NCBI GenBank assembly: GCA_017527155.1
Contig: JAFXQI010000070.1
Location: 1-44,102, forward strand
Direction: 5' to 3'
DNA from: Kiritimatiellia bacterium
GTDB taxonomy: Bacteria; Verrucomicrobiota; Kiritimatiellia; CAIQIC01; Lenti-01
DNA: 44,102 bases
Of the stretch, positions 32,779-39,130 are shown piece after piece. The position numbers were made by a program, and so were the translations under genes. Under the pieces are notes generated by a model. It saw only the letters and a program-made list of their open reading frames with translations. It searched no databases and was not told where the DNA came from. The stretch's first letter is position 1. Every line of letters begins with the position of its first letter.

Positions 32779-32831
32779 GCGCGCCGAATAGGGGTGTTTT
32801 TAGCCGAAAGCAACCGAAGCCGCCGACAACG

Positions 32832-32872
32832 AAAAACCCCGAAAACCTTAAGATTTTCACGGGTTTTCGGGG
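32832..32872 (-). terminator. Terminator of tRNA-Arg supplied by the element (right copy)
   Basis: A perfect 11-bp stem, CCCCGAAAACC/GGTTTTCGGGG, is followed by TTTTT on the minus strand, directly behind the tRNA. It closely resembles the copy at 25259 outside the element, so the element carries its own version. Confidence 0.8.
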
Positions 32873-32879
32873 GAAAAGA

Positions 32880-32909
32880 AATGGCGTACCTAGCAGGAGT
32901 CGAACCTGC
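32880..32909. other. attR: 30-bp core repeat within tRNA-Arg
   Basis: Identical to attL (25307-25336). Here the repeat completes the 3' end of the intact tRNA gene, so integration leaves the tRNA functional. Confidence 0.9.
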
Positions 32910-32958
32910 AACCTTCTGATCCGTAGTCAGATGCTCTATCCAATTGAGCTATAGGTAC
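32882..32958 (-). tRNA. tRNA-Arg (anticodon ACG), integration target
   Basis: The 77-base minus-strand gene has acceptor GTACCTA/TAGGTAC, D arm GCTC/GAGC, and anticodon stem TCTGA/TCAGA with loop CTACGGA, giving anticodon ACG. The T arm is GCAGG-TTCGACT-CCTGC and the discriminator is G, with CCA encoded. ACG is normally edited to ICG and reads CGU, CGC and CGA, so the gene is likely important. Its 3' 27 bases come from the integrated element. Confidence 0.95.
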
Positions 32959-32976
32959 GCCTGAAGCGTGATGGGG

Positions 32977-33005
32977 CTTATACGCTTCCGGCCCATGGAA
33001 TGCAA
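32977..33005 (-). promoter_or_regulatory. Promoter of tRNA-Arg
   Basis: On the minus strand TTGCAT, a 17-base spacer and TATAAG precede the tRNA by 18 bases. Confidence 0.65.
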
Positions 33006-33059
33006 GATGTTTTTTCGGGGTCGTGTTTCGGCGTTGCGGAGGCGGGCGCGGAGGCCGGG

Positions 33060-33695
33060 TCAGGCGCCGGGCGGGGGCGTCCCGCCTTCGGGGAAGCGGG
33101 AGGGGGCCGACGCGAGGAGGGCGCCCCAGCGGCGCTGGGCCAGGGTCATGGCCCGGCCGCGGTGGCTGATGGCGTTCTTGGCTTCGTCGCCCATCTCGGC
33201 GAAGGTCTGATCGTGGCCGTCGGGAACGAACAGCGGATCGTAGCCGAAGCCGGCGGTCCCGCGGCGGACCTCGATGATGTGCCCGGGGCAGGCGCCGGAG
33301 ACGGTTTCGGCCCGGCCGGAGGGATCGCTCAGCGCCGCCACGCAGCGGAAGCGGGCGCGGCGGTCCGCAACGCCATCGAGGGCCGCGAGGAGCTTCGCGT
33401 TGTTCGCGGCGTGGTCGCAGGGTTCGCCGGCATAGCGGGCGGAATGGACGCCGGGCGCGTTGCCGAGGGCGGCGACTTCGAGGCCCGAGTCGTCCGCCAG
33501 CGCCCAGAGTCCCGACGCCTTCGCGAGGGTCGTGGCCTTGAGCACGGCATTGGCTTCGAAGGTATCGCCGTCTTCTTCGACGTCGGGCAGGCCGGGCATG
33601 TCGGCGGCCGATACCCATTCGACGGCGGGCAGGGCGAAGATTTCGCGGATTTCCCGGATCTTGTGTGCGTTGCGGGAGGCGATCAGGATTTTCAC
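33060..33695 (-). CDS. rdgB: XTP/dITP diphosphatase (RdgB/HAM1 family)
   Basis: This 211-residue protein cleans the nucleotide pool by hydrolysing ITP, dITP and XTP to monophosphates. The N-terminal ILIASRNAHKIREIREIF holds the (S/T)xNxxK motif (SRNAHK). The active centre is ALADDSGLEVAALGNAPGVH followed by SARYAG, and TAGFGYDPLFVPDG and NAISHRGRAM are conserved near the C-terminus. Length fits the family. It uses a GTG start at 33695 with GGAGA nine bases upstream. It stands alone, upstream of and parallel to tRNA-Arg on the minus strand. Confidence 0.93.
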   Translation of the reverse strand: MKILIASRNAHKIREIREIFALPAVEWVSAADMPGLPDVEEDGDTFEANAVLKATTLAKASGLWALADDSGLEVAALGNAPGVHSARYAGEPCDHAANNAKLLAALDGVADRRARFRCVAALSDPSGRAETVSGACPGHIIEVRRGTAGFGYDPLFVPDGHDQTFAEMGDEAKNAISHRGRAMTLAQRRWGALLASAPSRFPEGGTPPPGA

Positions 33696-33873
33696 GGCAG
33701 GTCTCCTTTCATGGCAAGCGGTATAGGCTTTCGCCGCGGGGATGGCAAGCCGGACGCACGCGCTCCCGGCCGCTCTTCCCGCATCCGGAGGGCCTGCCGC
33801 ACCGTCCCGGGACCGCCGTCCGCCCGCCCCCCCACTCCGCCATCCGCCTCACCCCGCCCGATGTCGGGACCAA

Positions 33874-33891
33874 TCGCGATATCAAGGAATT
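33874..33891 (+). repeat. Motif TCGCGATATCAAGGAA, copy b (left inverted repeat)
   Basis: With copy c at 34714-34731 it forms a perfect 18-bp inverted repeat (TCGCGATATCAAGGAATT) 840 bases apart. The next bases extend it into the palindrome CAAGGAATTTCCTTG. It lies 30 bases upstream of the following gene. Confidence 0.8.
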
Positions 33892-33921
33892 TCCTTGCAT
33901 TTCCTGCGGAATTCCGGCATC

Positions 33922-34908
33922 ATGACGCCCATGATGAACGAACCTGTCTTCCCTCCCGGCTATCTCGAATCCCTCCGCGAGCTGTGCTTGCCGTGCCTCG
34001 ACCGGCGCCATCCGCGCTTCGAGGACCAGCTGCTGCTGCCCATCGGCCTGGCGGCCTTCACCGGCGCCATCGCCCTCCATCTCGCCTTCTACGGCGGGAG
34101 GCGCCTCCTCGCCCGCATCCGCCGCCGCGTCGCGCCGCCGGAGACGGTGCCGTCCGCGGCCCCGGGGGAAGCCGTCTCGCTGCGCGGCGCGCCGACGCCG
34201 GAGGACATCGAAGCGGCCTGGGAGGCCGATCCGCGCACGCTCGCCGGCCGCCTGCGCATCGGCTCGCGCCTGGCGGACCTGGAGCCGACGCTCGACTCGC
34301 GTTTCGTTTTCAAGACGGCCCGCAACGGCTCGAAGCGCATCTGTGCCCGGCGTCCGGGCCTGAAGGGCTGGATGCGGAAGAACGTCCCCGCCGTCAAGTA
34401 CTCCACCGCCATGCACTACAAGAAGCTCGCGACGCGGCTCCGGCAGCTCGTCGGTCTCGACGCGAGGATTCCGCTGGAATGGCTCCTGCCCGACAACGGG
34501 GAGGCGCCGTCCGGGCTCTCCGCCGCGGACCGCCGGGCGGCGGCCGCCGCGCGGTCCAAGCTCGTCCGGCTGCTGGAGGAGAATCCGAAGGTGACGCACC
34601 TGGTGCGGGCCGTGGAACGGAAGCTGGGGATCATGCGGATGGTGACGATCCGGCGGATCCAGCCGCCGGCACCAGGGCGGGGGCGGCGGCGGAAAACGCG
34701 GGAAAAGCCCATGAATTCCTTGATATCGCGAGCGTGCGGCGGAGGATTCGCCGTGGCGGCGGACGAGGAGCGGAGCCGGGCGTTCTGGGACGCGCTGCGG
34801 CGGGTGCTGGGGGAGACGGACGCGGATCCGGCGACGCGGCGGCTGCAATCGGACATCCGCGACTGGCTCAACGCGCCGCTCCAGGCCCGCCGGAACCGCC
34901 GGAGATGA
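33922..34908 (+). CDS. Unknown protein with one N-terminal membrane segment
   Basis: This 328-residue protein has one hydrophobic stretch (LLPIGLAAFTGAIALHLAF, about residues 37-55) after a short acidic start, then a basic helical body. The phrase KGWMRKNVPAVKYSTAMHYK, followed by KLATRLRQLVGL, faintly recalls DUF3102-like DNA-associated proteins, but I do not claim membership. A Pro/Arg linker (PPAPGRGRRRKTREKP) precedes the segment MNSLISRACGGGF, which is encoded by the inverted copy of the 16-bp motif. The C-terminus is helical (FWDALRRVLGETDADPATRR). ATG 33922 is taken as the first start after the motif; ATG 33931 is also possible. The tandem palindromes follow directly downstream. Confidence 0.6.
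   Translation: MTPMMNEPVFPPGYLESLRELCLPCLDRRHPRFEDQLLLPIGLAAFTGAIALHLAFYGGRRLLARIRRRVAPPETVPSAAPGEAVSLRGAPTPEDIEAAWEADPRTLAGRLRIGSRLADLEPTLDSRFVFKTARNGSKRICARRPGLKGWMRKNVPAVKYSTAMHYKKLATRLRQLVGLDARIPLEWLLPDNGEAPSGLSAADRRAAAAARSKLVRLLEENPKVTHLVRAVERKLGIMRMVTIRRIQPPAPGRGRRRKTREKPMNSLISRACGGGFAVAADEERSRAFWDALRRVLGETDADPATRRLQSDIRDWLNAPLQARRNRRR
34714..34731 (-). repeat. Motif TCGCGATATCAAGGAA, copy c (right inverted repeat, inside a gene)
   Basis: AATTCCTTGATATCGCGA is the exact inverse of copy b. It lies inside the open reading frame and encodes NSLISR. A repeat inside a gene suggests either insertion of the motif or that the reading frame was built around it. Confidence 0.8.
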
Positions 34909-34949
34909 GGGGATCCTCCGGCTGCCGGCGGCGGGGGGGGCGGGGAAGG

Positions 34950-35104
34950 GTTTCCAACCATTGGAAACTTTTTTTCCAATCATTGGAAAAATCGTGAAAA
35001 AATTTTCCAATCATTGGAAAAATGCCGAAAATTTTTTCCAATCATTGGAAAAAACGGGCCGGTTTTTCCAACCATTGGAAAAAAGTTTTCCAATCGTTGG
35101 AAAA
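34950..35104 (+). promoter_or_regulatory. Six-copy phased palindrome array upstream of the molybdenum hydroxylase gene
   Basis: Copies start at 34950 (missing the outer bases), 34972, 35003, 35034, 35064 and 35086, i.e. 22, 31, 31, 30 and 22 bases apart. Central triplets are ACC, TCA, TCA, TCA, ACC and TCG. The asymmetric ACC variant has the same orientation relative to its gene as in the trxB array. The array ends 20 bases before the putative -35 box. Confidence 0.82.
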
Positions 35105-35123
35105 TTCCGCGCGCGCAAGGGGT

Positions 35124-35152
35124 TTGCTTTTTGGGCGGGGAACGGGTAAAAG
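35124..35152 (+). promoter_or_regulatory. Putative promoter of the molybdenum hydroxylase gene, leaderless geometry
   Basis: TTGCTT, a 17-base spacer and TAAAAG are followed by exactly six bases and the ATG. This is the same distance as at the ferredoxin gene (9126). Confidence 0.55.
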
Positions 35153-35158
35153 GGCAGC

Positions 35159-37525
35159 ATGAAAGAGAACACCCTCAAGCCCCGTCCCACCACCCCCCAG
35201 ACCGTCGGCCTCAAGCAGGCCAACCACTCGGTCACCAAACTCGATGCCAAGCAGCTCGCCCTCGGACGTGATTCGTACGTCGGCGATTTCGTGCCCGCCG
35301 ACGCGTTGATCGTCAAGATGCTGTGGAGTCCCCACGCGCACGCGCGCATCGCGTCCATCGACGTGAGCGAGGCGGAGAAGATGCCCGGCGTGCGGTGCGT
35401 GCTCTGGCACGGGAACGTTCCGCGCATCCCGCACTGCACCGCGGGACAGGGGTTCCCGGAGCCGTCGCCGTACGACACGTTCATGTTCGACACGAAGGTG
35501 CGGTTCGTGGGCGACCGCGTGGCCGCCGTCGCCGCCGAAACCGAGGATCAGGCGCTCGCCGCAATCGGGAAGATCAAGGTGGAGTACGAGGTGCTCAAGC
35601 CCGTGTTCACCATCGACGAGGCGATGGCCCCCGGCGCGCCCGTCATCCACGACGAGAAGGATGCGTACGTGCCGATCCCCATCCCGTACGAGCCGGAGAA
35701 GAACCTCGTCGCGCGCGTGGCCTGCGAGGCCGGCGACTTCGAGAAGGGCATGAAGGAGGCCGACTTCACGTTCGACGACACGTACGAGACGCCCTACGCC
35801 CAGCACACCCCCATCGAGCCCTACACCGCGATGGCCAGGCTCGACGGCGCCGGGCGCATCGTCATCACGACCTCCACGCAGGTCCCCTTCCACTCGCGGC
35901 GCATCGTGGCGCAGACGCTCGGGATTCCCGTGCAGAAGGTCCGCGTCATCAAGCCCCGCATCGGCGGCGGCTTCGGCTCGAAGCAGGAGGTGCTGCTCGA
36001 CGACGTGGTGGCGATGGTGGCGCTCCGCACCGGCCGCTGCGCCTTCTGGCGCTTCACCCGCGAGGAGAATTTCCGCACCGGCCGCACGCGCCACCCCATG
36101 CGCGTCCGCATCCGGATGGGCGTCAAGAAGGACGGCACCATCACCGCCGTCGGCATGGACGCCTGGAACAACACCGGCGCCTACGGCGGGCACGGCCTGA
36201 CGGTCGTCTCCTGCGCGGGCTCCAAGGTCCTGCCGCTCTACCGCTGCGAAAACGTCCACTTCGACGGCAAGGTCCTTTACACGAACCTCCCCGTCGGCGG
36301 CGCCTACCGCGGGTTCGGCGCCACGCAGGCGTTCTTCGGCATGGAATCCACCGTCGACAAGGCCGCGGAGGCCATCGGGATGGACCCGCTCGAATTCCGC
36401 AAGCGCAACCACATCCGCGTGGGCGAGGGGCACCCCGTATTCGCGGCCCTCGGCGAGGGCAAGGAAGGCGTCCCCATGACCATCGGCTCCTGCGCCCTCG
36501 ACGACTGCATCGACCAGGGCGCCGCCGCCATCGGCTGGGCCAGCCGCACCGACTGGCGCACCAAGACCGGCCGCTACCGCCGCGGCATCGGCATGTGCGC
36601 CCTCATGCAGGGGTCGAGCATCCCGCACATCGACATGGGCGGGTCGTCCATCAAGATCAACGAAGACGGCTCCTTCAACCTCCTGTGCGGCGCGACCGAC
36701 CTCGGCACCGGGTCCGACACCGTCCTCGCGCAGATCGCGGCCGAAGAACTCTGCACCACCACCGACAAGATCGTCGTCTACTCCTCCGACACCGACATGA
36801 CCCCGTTCGACGTCGGCGCCTACGCCTCCTCGACGACGTACCTCTCCGGCGAAGCCGCGCGCAAGGCCGCCGCCGACGCCAAGCGCCAGATCCTGCACAC
36901 CGGCGCCGAAATGCTCGGCCTGCCCGAGGGCGAATGCCATTGCGAAGACTCCCAGGTCGTCTCCAACGCCGACCCTTCCAAGCGCGTCACCTACTCCGAC
37001 ATCGCCAACTACTCCCTCTACAGCTGCAACCAGTACCAGATCATCGGCACCGCGTCGCACTTCACCGAAAAATCCCCGCCGCCGTTCGCCGCGCACTTCG
37101 CCGAAGTCGAAGTCGACACCTGGACCGGGTTCGTCAAGATCCTCAAATACGTCTCCACCATCGACTGCGGCACGCCGATCAATCCCATCCTGTGCGAAGG
37201 CCAGACCGAGGGCGGCACCCTCAACGGCATCAGCTACGCGCTGACCGAAGAATACCTCTTCAACGAACGCGGCAAGATGACCAACGCCTCCTTCGCCGGC
37301 TACCACATCTTCTCGATGCGCGACAAACCGCCGATGCAGACCATCATCTGCCCCTCCTACGAAGAGACGGGCCCGTTCGGCGCCAAGAGCGTCTCCGAGA
37401 TCTGCATCAACGGCGCCGCCCCCGTGTTCGCCAACGCCATCTACAACGCCACCGGCGCCCGCCTCTACGACTTCCCCCTCACCCCCGAAAAAGTCTACAA
37501 CGCCATCCAGCAAGTGAAGCGCTGA
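35159..37525 (+). CDS. Molybdenum hydroxylase large subunit (xanthine dehydrogenase family)
   Basis: This 788-residue catalytic subunit has the N-terminal Ald_Xan_dh domain (MLWSPHAHARIASIDVSEAE and VRFVGDRVAAVAAETEDQAL). The molybdopterin-binding parts are PRIGGGFGSKQEVLLDD, GGAYRGFGATQAFFGMES, CGATDLGTGSDTVLAQIAAE and the C-terminal GPFGAKSVSEICINGAAP. That last segment carries the family's catalytic Glu. Such enzymes hydroxylate purines or other heterocycles and aldehydes. The partner FAD and [2Fe-2S] subunits, usually adjacent, are absent here. The residues needed to tell xanthine from aldehyde substrates cannot be judged reliably by eye. It is probably transcribed alone from the promoter above, behind six palindromes. 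Confidence 0.9.
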   Translation: MKENTLKPRPTTPQTVGLKQANHSVTKLDAKQLALGRDSYVGDFVPADALIVKMLWSPHAHARIASIDVSEAEKMPGVRCVLWHGNVPRIPHCTAGQGFPEPSPYDTFMFDTKVRFVGDRVAAVAAETEDQALAAIGKIKVEYEVLKPVFTIDEAMAPGAPVIHDEKDAYVPIPIPYEPEKNLVARVACEAGDFEKGMKEADFTFDDTYETPYAQHTPIEPYTAMARLDGAGRIVITTSTQVPFHSRRIVAQTLGIPVQKVRVIKPRIGGGFGSKQEVLLDDVVAMVALRTGRCAFWRFTREENFRTGRTRHPMRVRIRMGVKKDGTITAVGMDAWNNTGAYGGHGLTVVSCAGSKVLPLYRCENVHFDGKVLYTNLPVGGAYRGFGATQAFFGMESTVDKAAEAIGMDPLEFRKRNHIRVGEGHPVFAALGEGKEGVPMTIGSCALDDCIDQGAAAIGWASRTDWRTKTGRYRRGIGMCALMQGSSIPHIDMGGSSIKINEDGSFNLLCGATDLGTGSDTVLAQIAAEELCTTTDKIVVYSSDTDMTPFDVGAYASSTTYLSGEAARKAAADAKRQILHTGAEMLGLPEGECHCEDSQVVSNADPSKRVTYSDIANYSLYSCNQYQIIGTASHFTEKSPPPFAAHFAEVEVDTWTGFVKILKYVSTIDCGTPINPILCEGQTEGGTLNGISYALTEEYLFNERGKMTNASFAGYHIFSMRDKPPMQTIICPSYEETGPFGAKSVSEICINGAAPVFANAIYNATGARLYDFPLTPEKVYNAIQQVKR

Positions 37526-37538
37526 CGCCGACCTGAAA

Positions 37539-37570
37539 CGATTGCAATCGACCGCAATCGATTGCAATCG
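37539..37570. repeat. Ten-base phased repeat of ATTGCAATCG
   Basis: CGATTGCAATCG, a perfect 12-base palindrome, occurs at 37539 and 37559 with ACCGCAATCG between, giving a strict 10-base period. A related array precedes topA (41053). Confidence 0.8.
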
Positions 37571-37650
37571 AGAACCCCCGCCCCGGAAGCCCCCCCCCGC
37601 TCCCGGGGCGTTCCTTTGGCGAAGACGCAGCCGTTGTTGTGTCCCCCGGC

Positions 37651-37724
37651 GTGGTGGGGCGAGCCCTCCGGGCGAGCCGTCCCCACCTTCCCACGCGGCT
37701 CGCACGGAGTGCTCGCCCCACCAC
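37651..37724. repeat. Nested stem-loop element (GTGGTGGGGCGAGC termini)
   Basis: The 14-base ends GTGGTGGGGCGAGC and GCTCGCCCCACCAC are exact inverses. An inner pair GCGAGCCG (37672) and CGGCTCGC (37696) forms a second stem. It has no coding capacity. A truncated relative lies at 1536. Confidence 0.8.
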
Positions 37725-37865
37725 CATCCAGGGCCCCGGCCACGTGGTTCCACAGGATTCCCACCGCCGACCCAGGACGGAGGCGGGCCGGAGCGTCCGG
37801 GGGGCTTGGAACTGGATTTTTCATGCCGGTCGGGATGGGGGAGAAGTGCGGATTTTTTGTGGTTT

Positions 37866-37881
37866 TTCCTTGATATCGCGA
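37866..37881 (-). repeat. Motif TCGCGATATCAAGGAA, copy d
   Basis: Exact inverse-strand copy in the gap before aroB, with no gene starting downstream in its direction. Confidence 0.75.
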
Positions 37882-37994
37882 ATGGAGTCGACCTAACGGA
37901 GACGGCGGGGAAAACACCCGGGACGGGATCGGGGGCATCAAGGGGGCGGTGGGGGGCGCAAGGCTGCCATCGAACTCTTCGGGGCGGCGCGGGA

Positions 37995-38023
37995 TTGACT
38001 TTTGCGGGGAATGGGGTTATCTC
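37995..38023 (+). promoter_or_regulatory. Putative aroB promoter
   Basis: TTGACT, a 17-base spacer and TATCTC end 11 bases before the ATG at 38035, so the leader would be only a few bases. Confidence 0.55.
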
Positions 38024-38034
38024 CTGACCCCGCT

Positions 38035-39129
38035 ATGTTGATTGAACGAACAGTGGAGTTGGGCGCGCGGGCGTACCCGGTGTGGATCGGGGACGGGGCG
38101 TACGGGGCCATGGAAAAGCTCCTTGAGGGGAAGCGCGGGGTGGTGGTCACGGACCGGAAGGTGCTGGAGGCGCAAGGGGGGCGGCTGGCGGAGCTGGGGG
38201 TGGAGGAGTGGCCGAGGTGGGTGCTGGAGGGCGGGGAAGGGTCGAAGGCTTGGGGAAGCGTGGGGGAGTTGCTGGAGTTTTGCGCGGAGGCGGGGTTGGA
38301 CCGGGGGAGTTGGCTGGTGGCGTTCGGGGGGGGCGTGGTGGGGGATGTTACGGGGTTCGCGGCGGCTTGCTGGATGAGGGGGATTCGGTTCGTGCAGGTG
38401 CCGACGACGCTGCTGGCGATGGTGGACAGTTCGGTGGGGGGAAAGACGGGGGTGAATCTGCGCGCGGGGAAGAATCTGGCGGGGGCGTTCTGGCAGCCGC
38501 AGGCGGTGGCGGCGGACCCGGCGGTGCTGGGGTCGCTGGTGGAACGGGAGTACCGGTCGGGGCTCGCGGAGGCGGTCAAGATGGCGCTCGGGCTGGATGC
38601 GGGGTTCTTTTCGTGGCTGGAGGGGCACGCGGAGGCGGTGGCGGCGCGGGAGGCGGGGGCGGTGGCGCATGTGGTTTCGGAATCGGTTCGGCTGAAGGCG
38701 GGGGTGGTCGCGGAGGACGAGCGGGAGCGGTGCGGGCGGCGGGCGCTGCTGAATCTGGGGCATACGGTGGGGCACGGGCTGGAGGCGGGGTCGGGGTACG
38801 CGCTGGCGCACGGGGAGGCGGTGGCGCTGGGGCTGCTGCCGGTGCTGGAGCTGTCGGTGGAGCGGTGCGGGATGCCGCGGGAGGAGGCGGAGCGGGCACG
38901 GGCACTGCTGGAGAGGCTGCATCTGGTGGAGGCGCGGGTTCCGGCGGGGACGCGCGGGGCGGCGGTGTGGGAGGCGATGCGGCGGGACAAGAAGTCGGCG
39001 GGCGGGGAGGTGCGGTATGTGCTGCTGCGGGGGATCGGGGAGGCGCTGGCGCCGGCAGGGGTGGAGGGGGCGGGAGAAAAGTGGGTGGAGCGGTGGGTGG
39101 AACGGTTTTCGGCGGGGGAAGGAGCGTGA
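38035..39129 (+). CDS. aroB: 3-dehydroquinate synthase
   Basis: This 364-residue enzyme performs the second step of the shikimate pathway, turning DAHP into 3-dehydroquinate with NAD and a divalent metal. It has the NAD site AFGGGVVGDVTGFAAA at about residues 97-112, then VPTTLLAMVDSSVGGKTGVN and KNLAGAFWQPQAV. Metal ligands lie in GLAEAVKMAL (Glu), LLNLGHTVGHGLEA and YALAHGEAVALG (His), and the end has RRDKKSAGGEVRYVLL. An in-frame ATG at 38011 lies between the promoter boxes, so ATG 38035 is favoured. The gene is notable for a very G-rich sense strand (GGG and GCG codons). The next gene begins right after the stop. Confidence 0.93.
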   Translation: MLIERTVELGARAYPVWIGDGAYGAMEKLLEGKRGVVVTDRKVLEAQGGRLAELGVEEWPRWVLEGGEGSKAWGSVGELLEFCAEAGLDRGSWLVAFGGGVVGDVTGFAAACWMRGIRFVQVPTTLLAMVDSSVGGKTGVNLRAGKNLAGAFWQPQAVAADPAVLGSLVEREYRSGLAEAVKMALGLDAGFFSWLEGHAEAVAAREAGAVAHVVSESVRLKAGVVAEDERERCGRRALLNLGHTVGHGLEAGSGYALAHGEAVALGLLPVLELSVERCGMPREEAERARALLERLHLVEARVPAGTRGAAVWEAMRRDKKSAGGEVRYVLLRGIGEALAPAGVEGAGEKWVERWVERFSAGEGA

Positions 39130-39130
39130 C

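Larger units (their letters stand above)
25307..32909 (+). mobile_element. 7.6 kb integrative element in tRNA-Arg, phage-satellite-like
   Basis: Direct repeats of 30 bp at both ends, a tyrosine recombinase at the left end and a rebuilt tRNA gene at the right end define an integrated element of 7573 bp (core to core). All genes face right: integrase, unknown, HTH, unknown, DnaB/RepA-like ATPase, non-coding 0.8 kb, small terminase subunit-like, structured leader, unknown. No capsid, portal, tail, large terminase or conjugation gene is present. The combination of replication and small-terminase modules without a virion is that of phage satellites such as PICIs. Dormant defective prophage remains the main alternative. 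Confidence 0.8.
37526..38034. other. Repeat-bearing intergenic region, 0.5 kb
   Basis: No gene is supported. It holds three unrelated repeat types, listed separately: TTGCAATCG units, a long stem-loop element, and one 16-bp motif. A promoter for aroB lies at the right end. Confidence 0.6.
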
